Below are positions 43,596 through 46,791 of a stretch of DNA of 46,791 nt, one piece after another. Where the stretch lies: NCBI GenBank assembly GCA_944384995.1, contig CALWVN010000014.1:1-46791 (forward strand), given 5' to 3'. Made by a program: the position numbers and the translations under genes. The first letter of the stretch is position 1. The number at the start of each line of letters is the position of its first letter. Source of the stretch: an uncultured Clostridia bacterium (GTDB lineage Bacteria; Bacillota; Clostridia; Oscillospirales; Acutalibacteraceae). Under the pieces are notes generated by a model. The model was given only the letters and a program-made list of their open reading frames with translations. It searched no databases and was not told the origin of the DNA.

Positions 43596-44363
43596 ATGGC
43601 AAAAACCATTTCCATAATCAACCAAAAAGGCGGCGTGGGCAAGACCACCACGGCGGTCAACCTGTCGGCGGCAGTCGGGGCGCTCGGCAAAAAGGTGCTT
43701 ATCTGCGACGTGGACCCGCAGGGCAACACCACCAGCGGCTACGGCGTAAACAAGCGGTCGATCCAAACCTCCGCCTACGATGTTCTTATCAACGAAGCGC
43801 CGACAGCGCAGGGAATAATCAACACAAAGTTTAAAAATGTCGATATTTTACCGTCGGATATCAATTTGGCAGGGGCGGAGGTCGAGCTCATCGGCTTAGA
43901 CCGCCGCGAAAGCCGACTGAAAACGGCGCTCGCGAGCGTATGGGAACAGTATGACTTTGTTTTTTTGGACTGCCCGCCCTCGCTGGGGCTTATCACCATC
44001 AATGCCCTTTGTGCATCCGACAGCTTTTTGGTGCCCATCCAATGTGAATACTATGCGCTTGAGGGCTTGGCACAGCTCATGGCGACGGTGCGGCAGATCA
44101 AACGGCTTTATAACCCGCAGCTGGAGCTCGAGGGCGTGCTGCTGACGATGTACGACGGGCGGCTGAACCTGACGGCGCAGGTGGTCGAGCAGGTCAAAAA
44201 ATTTTTCCCGCAGAAGGTTTACCGTTCCACGATCCCGCGCAATGTCCGGCTTTCGGAAGCGCCGAGCTTCGGCCAACCTGTGCTGTATTACGACAAAGCC
44301 TCCAAGGGCGCGCGGGCCTATGAAGCGTTCGCCGAGGAGTTTCTCAAAAAACAAAGGCATTGA
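43596..44363 (+). CDS. parA: Chromosome-partitioning ATPase ParA/Soj
   Basis: A 255-residue ParA. The deviant Walker A is in NQKGGVGKTTTAVNLSAA (residues 9-26), followed by DVDPQGNTTSG and FLDCPPSLGL. The C-terminal TIPRNVRLSEAPSFGQPVLYYDKASKGA is the standard Soj block. It drives origin segregation with ParB and can affect DnaA. GGAG lies about 13 nt before the ATG. The lipoprotein gene follows after 31 bp. Confidence 0.98.
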   Translation: MAKTISIINQKGGVGKTTTAVNLSAAVGALGKKVLICDVDPQGNTTSGYGVNKRSIQTSAYDVLINEAPTAQGIINTKFKNVDILPSDINLAGAEVELIGLDRRESRLKTALASVWEQYDFVFLDCPPSLGLITINALCASDSFLVPIQCEYYALEGLAQLMATVRQIKRLYNPQLELEGVLLTMYDGRLNLTAQVVEQVKKFFPQKVYRSTIPRNVRLSEAPSFGQPVLYYDKASKGARAYEAFAEEFLKKQRH

Positions 44364-44394
44364 CGCGTGGGTGTCATGCGGAAAGGATCGGGCT

Positions 44395-45006
44395 ATGAAA
44401 CGACGAATGTACGCAGTATGTGCGGTGCTTTTGCTGCTTGCGGCGGCCTTGACCGCCTGCGGGCAGCGAGAGTTTGTGAAAGACGATTCTGCGCCGACTG
44501 CGGCGGAATCCACCACCGCCGAGACGACCACTGCCCCCGCCGAAGAGGACGGCTTTGTATTTGCGGCGAATATCCGTATGGGGACGAGCATAGCCGAGGT
44601 GCAGGCGGCGATCGGGCAGGTCACGGATGTGACGACTGCCGATGACGGGCGGCAGCAATTTGCCAACGAATTTTCGGGCGTGTTTATCAACTATTCCACG
44701 ACGAAATCCGTGATCTTCATGTTCAGCGCCGACGGTGCGCGTCTGGAGCAGATCCAATTCCGCGGCGCGACGGGGACCGACGGCGCGAACACCGTAGATG
44801 CGGTTGCGCTGTTCGACGTCCGCTACGGCGCGCATGCCGAATACGAGGGCAACTACCCCAACTGTATCTGGAAGCTGGATGATGTGTATGTGGTGCTCTC
44901 CGAGATCGATGAAAACAATTACGCCGTAACGTACACGCAAGAGGATTATTTTGAAGAAGCCTACCCCAACGAGGCGGAGACCTATCGCCGCGCGGCGGGT
45001 ACTTGA
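44395..45006 (+). CDS. Lipoprotein of unknown function between parA and parB
   Basis: A 203-residue predicted lipoprotein with a basic N-terminus, a hydrophobic stretch and the lipobox LTAC with Cys22 as the acylation site. It should be a substrate of the Lgt encoded at 4420. A Thr/Glu/Ala-rich linker (about 30-50) follows. The folded part begins RMGTSIAEVQAAIGQ, which recalls the first helix of BamE/SmpA-like or BLIP-like domains (GMskeEVxxxlG), and has aromatic beta strands (GVFINYSTTKSVIFMFSADGARLEQIQFRG). AAAGGATCGGGCT precedes the ATG. It lies 31 bp after parA and 28 bp before parB, so it must be co-transcribed. I do not recognise a specific family. Confidence 0.75.
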   Translation: MKRRMYAVCAVLLLLAAALTACGQREFVKDDSAPTAAESTTAETTTAPAEEDGFVFAANIRMGTSIAEVQAAIGQVTDVTTADDGRQQFANEFSGVFINYSTTKSVIFMFSADGARLEQIQFRGATGTDGANTVDAVALFDVRYGAHAEYEGNYPNCIWKLDDVYVVLSEIDENNYAVTYTQEDYFEEAYPNEAETYRRAAGT

Positions 45007-45034
45007 TGCAATAAGCGGGAAAGGGATATGTAAT

Positions 45035-45883
45035 ATGGCAAAAAAAGGCGGGCTCGGCAAGGGCGTGGATGCACTGTTCTTCGACAACGCGGTCGAGGAG
45101 GGCGTCGTGACCCTGCCGCTTTCGGAGATCGAACCCAACCGCGCACAGCCGCGCAAGGCCTTTGACGAGGCTGCGCTTTCCGAGCTTTCGGCAAGCATCG
45201 CCGCGCACGGCGTTTTGCAGCCGCTGCTCGTGCGGCCGCGCGCAGAGGGCGGCTATCGGCTGGTCGCGGGCGAACGGCGCTACCGCGCCGCACGCATGGC
45301 GGGGCTTAATGAGGTTCCTGTGACCGTGCGGGAGATGACCGACGAGGAGGAAAGCATATTCGCGCTCATTGAGAATTTACAGCGCGAGGACCTGAATCCG
45401 CTTGAAGAAGCCGAGGGCTTGCAGCAGCTCATCACGCGCTTTGGTTTGACGCAGGAGCAGGCGGCTGCGCGCGTGGGCAAAAGCCGCACCGCCGTAACGA
45501 ACGCCCTGCGCCTTTTGCAGCTGCCGGAGGAAACGGCTGCGCTCGTGCGCGAGGGGAAGCTCTCCATGGGGCATGCGCGCGCACTGCTTGCGGTGGAGGA
45601 CGAGACGCAGCTCACGGCGTTTGCCCGGCAAATCGTGCAAAGCGGCGCGTCGGTGCGCGAGACCGAGAGACTCGTAAAAGCGGCGGGGCGCGAAAAAAAA
45701 CCGGTCGAGCACCGCGCGAAAAAACGCGACCGCTTTTATACGGAGGTCGAGCTTGCGCTTCGCGAAACGCTCGGCAGAACGGTCAAGGTGTATGTAGGCA
45801 AGGGCGGCAGAGGGACGCTGGAGATCGAATTTTTCGGCACGGACGACCTCAAAAAGCTCGCCGCCGCGTTCGACGAGGCGTAA
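45035..45883 (+). CDS. parB: Chromosome-partitioning protein ParB/Spo0J
   Basis: A 282-residue ParB that binds parS and CTP. The N-terminus MAKKGGLGKGVDALF contains the basic ParA-stimulating peptide. It has PNRAQPRKAFDE, VAGERRYRAARMAGL (CTP-binding GERRxRA), ALIENLQREDLNPLEEAEG, the helix-turn-helix GKSRTAVTNALRLLQLP and GHARALLAV, and the C-terminal dimerisation region. The ATG at 45035 is chosen for the canonical start (AAAGGG upstream); a longer frame overlapping the lipoprotein is rejected. Confidence 0.97.
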   Translation: MAKKGGLGKGVDALFFDNAVEEGVVTLPLSEIEPNRAQPRKAFDEAALSELSASIAAHGVLQPLLVRPRAEGGYRLVAGERRYRAARMAGLNEVPVTVREMTDEEESIFALIENLQREDLNPLEEAEGLQQLITRFGLTQEQAAARVGKSRTAVTNALRLLQLPEETAALVREGKLSMGHARALLAVEDETQLTAFARQIVQSGASVRETERLVKAAGREKKPVEHRAKKRDRFYTEVELALRETLGRTVKVYVGKGGRGTLEIEFFGTDDLKKLAAAFDEA

Positions 45884-45906
45884 GACGCAAACGGAAAGGG
45901 AAAAAT

Positions 45907-45924
45907 ACAGGGCGACCTGTTTTT
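45907..45924 (+). terminator. Small hairpin before serS
   Basis: ACAGG, loop GCGA, CCTGT, then TTTT. The stem is only 5 bp, so it would be a weak attenuator at most, in the 57-bp gap between parB and serS. Confidence 0.25.
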
Positions 45925-45940
45925 CGGAGGCAAAGAACAT

Positions 45941-46791
45941 ATGCTGGATATCAAATTTGTACGGGAGAACCCGGAGATTGTCAAAGAAAACATCCGCAAG
46001 AAATTTCAGGACGAAAAGCTGCCGCTGGTAGACGAAGCGATCGACCTCGACCGCCGCTACCGTGAATGCAAGGGCCGCGCGGATCAGCTTCGCGCCGACC
46101 GCAACCGCATCAGCAAGCAGATCGGCGCGCTCATGGCAAAGGGGCAGCGCGAGGAAGCGGAGGCGACCAAGAAGCAGGTCACCGAGATGGCGGACGAATT
46201 GAAATCGCTCGAAGAAAAAGAGACCGAGCTTTCCGCACAGCTTCGCGAACGGATGCTCGTCATCCCGAATATCATCGGCCCGGATGTGCCCATCGGCCGC
46301 GACGACAGCGAAAACGTTGAGCGCGAGCGCTTCGGCGAGCCGGCAGTGCCGGAGTTCGAGATCCCCTACCACGTGGACATCATGGAAAGCTTTGACGGCA
46401 TTGACCTTGATTCCGCACGCAAGACAAGCGGCAACGGCTTTTACTATCTCAAGGGCGACATCGCGCGGCTGCATTCGGCGATCCTCTCCTACGCGCGCGA
46501 CTTTATGATCGACCGCGGCTTTACCTATTATGTCCCGCCGTTTATGATCCGCAGCGACGTCGTGACGGGCGTGATGAGCTTTGCGGAAATGGAAAACATG
46601 ATGTATAAGATCGAGGGCGAGGATCTGTATTTGATCGGCACGAGCGAGCACTCGATGATCGGCAAATTCATTGACACGATCCTGCCCGAAAGCGATCTGC
46701 CGCAGACGCTCACAAGCTATTCGCCCTGCTTCCGCAAGGAGGTCGGCGCGCACGGCATCGAGGAGCGCGGCGTGTACCGCATCCACCAGTT
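45941..46791 (+). CDS. serS: Seryl-tRNA synthetase, 3' end outside the window
   Basis: Starts MLDIKFVRENPEIVKENIRKK, the canonical SerRS opening. The coiled-coil tRNA-binding arm spans about 28-105 (CKGRADQLRADRNRISKQIGALM). Then come MLVIPNIIGPDVPIG and the start of the class II catalytic domain with TSGNGFYYLKGDIARL and the motif-2 region CFRKEVGAHGIEERGVYRIHQ near 262-283. The frame is open at the window end, so 283 of about 425 residues are present. GGAGG lies 11 nt before the ATG. There is no room for a T-box leader; it may be transcribed from the parB operon. Confidence 0.97.
   Translation, partial: MLDIKFVRENPEIVKENIRKKFQDEKLPLVDEAIDLDRRYRECKGRADQLRADRNRISKQIGALMAKGQREEAEATKKQVTEMADELKSLEEKETELSAQLRERMLVIPNIIGPDVPIGRDDSENVERERFGEPAVPEFEIPYHVDIMESFDGIDLDSARKTSGNGFYYLKGDIARLHSAILSYARDFMIDRGFTYYVPPFMIRSDVVTGVMSFAEMENMMYKIEGEDLYLIGTSEHSMIGKFIDTILPESDLPQTLTSYSPCFRKEVGAHGIEERGVYRIHQ

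Noticed and set aside
45884-45940. T-box leader for serS
   Set aside because: Only 57 bp separate parB and serS, too short for a T-box; only a 5-bp hairpin is seen.
45377-46786. 469-residue minus-strand ORF over parB and serS
   Set aside because: Both strands cannot be real here; the plus strand has canonical ParB and SerRS starts and motifs.

Overview
The window is the replication-origin neighbourhood of a low-to-mid GC Gram-positive bacterium. Its GC content looks to be in the high fifties by eye. The gene order dnaA-dnaN-yaaA-recF-remB-gyrB/gyrA on one side and rpmH-rnpA-yidD-yidC-jag-mnmE-mnmG-rsmG-noc-parA-parB-serS on the other is the classical Firmicutes arrangement. The Noc protein, YidD, Jag, the proline-rich CPBP protease and the very large cyclic-glucan-synthase-like protein suggest class Clostridia, perhaps an Oscillospirales-like gut anaerobe. 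That family-level placement is a guess.

Layout. At 1-3600 is an accessory stretch: a 131-bp tandem repeat, a LacI-type repressor with its own operators, a 5'-truncated aldo/keto reductase behind an intact promoter with TetR-like palindromes, and a small ABM-domain protein. At 3588-8028 is a tight minus-strand operon (two M16 peptidase homologues, lgt, folD). At 8117-15448 is one 2443-residue membrane glycosyltransferase/phosphorylase. At 16024-17619 is a radical SAM/SPASM gene on the plus strand. At 18089-21827 are a TIGR04076-like protein, an Mrp-type ATPase, tadA and a CPBP protease with proline-rich repeats. At 22188-32122 is the dnaA-side replication block (minus strand). The origin is most likely in 32123-33064, or jointly there and in the dnaA-dnaN spacer. 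At 33065-46791 is the rpmH-side block (plus strand), which ends inside serS.

How the genes work together. DnaA, DnaN, RecF and gyrase initiate, clamp, repair and unwind. ParA, ParB and Noc act on origin-proximal parS and related palindromes: one perfect parS lies inside mnmG, one near-perfect parS lies before parA, and one Noc-site-like palindrome lies at 15.7 kb. RpmH, RnpA, YidD, YidC and Jag serve ribosome, RNase P and membrane-protein biogenesis. MnmE, MnmG, RsmG, TadA and SerS serve tRNA and rRNA function. Nearly all housekeeping genes point away from 32-33 kb, so they are co-directional with replication. The AKR remnant, the ABM gene and the radical SAM gene are head-on.

The most striking feature is not a gene. 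Almost every intergenic gap over about 200 bp is built from the same small set of dispersed palindromic modules. These are a GTAGGGACAGCC hairpin, a GTAGGGCGGGGGCTTGCTCCCGCCG half-palindrome family, TAGATnTTAGAT and CAGAnnTCAGA strings, a GCAAAGCCGCGGCTGCGC block, a CTCTCCCTCCGTCAC element, and a 59-61 bp GATTC...GAATC element found nested four times inside the same arm of another module. The modules occur in a consistent order that mirrors around a centre. In three places they have amplified in tandem, with periods of 131, 106 and 145 bp. A separate hairpin repeat of SEKYFR-type codons sits in frame inside the giant synthase.
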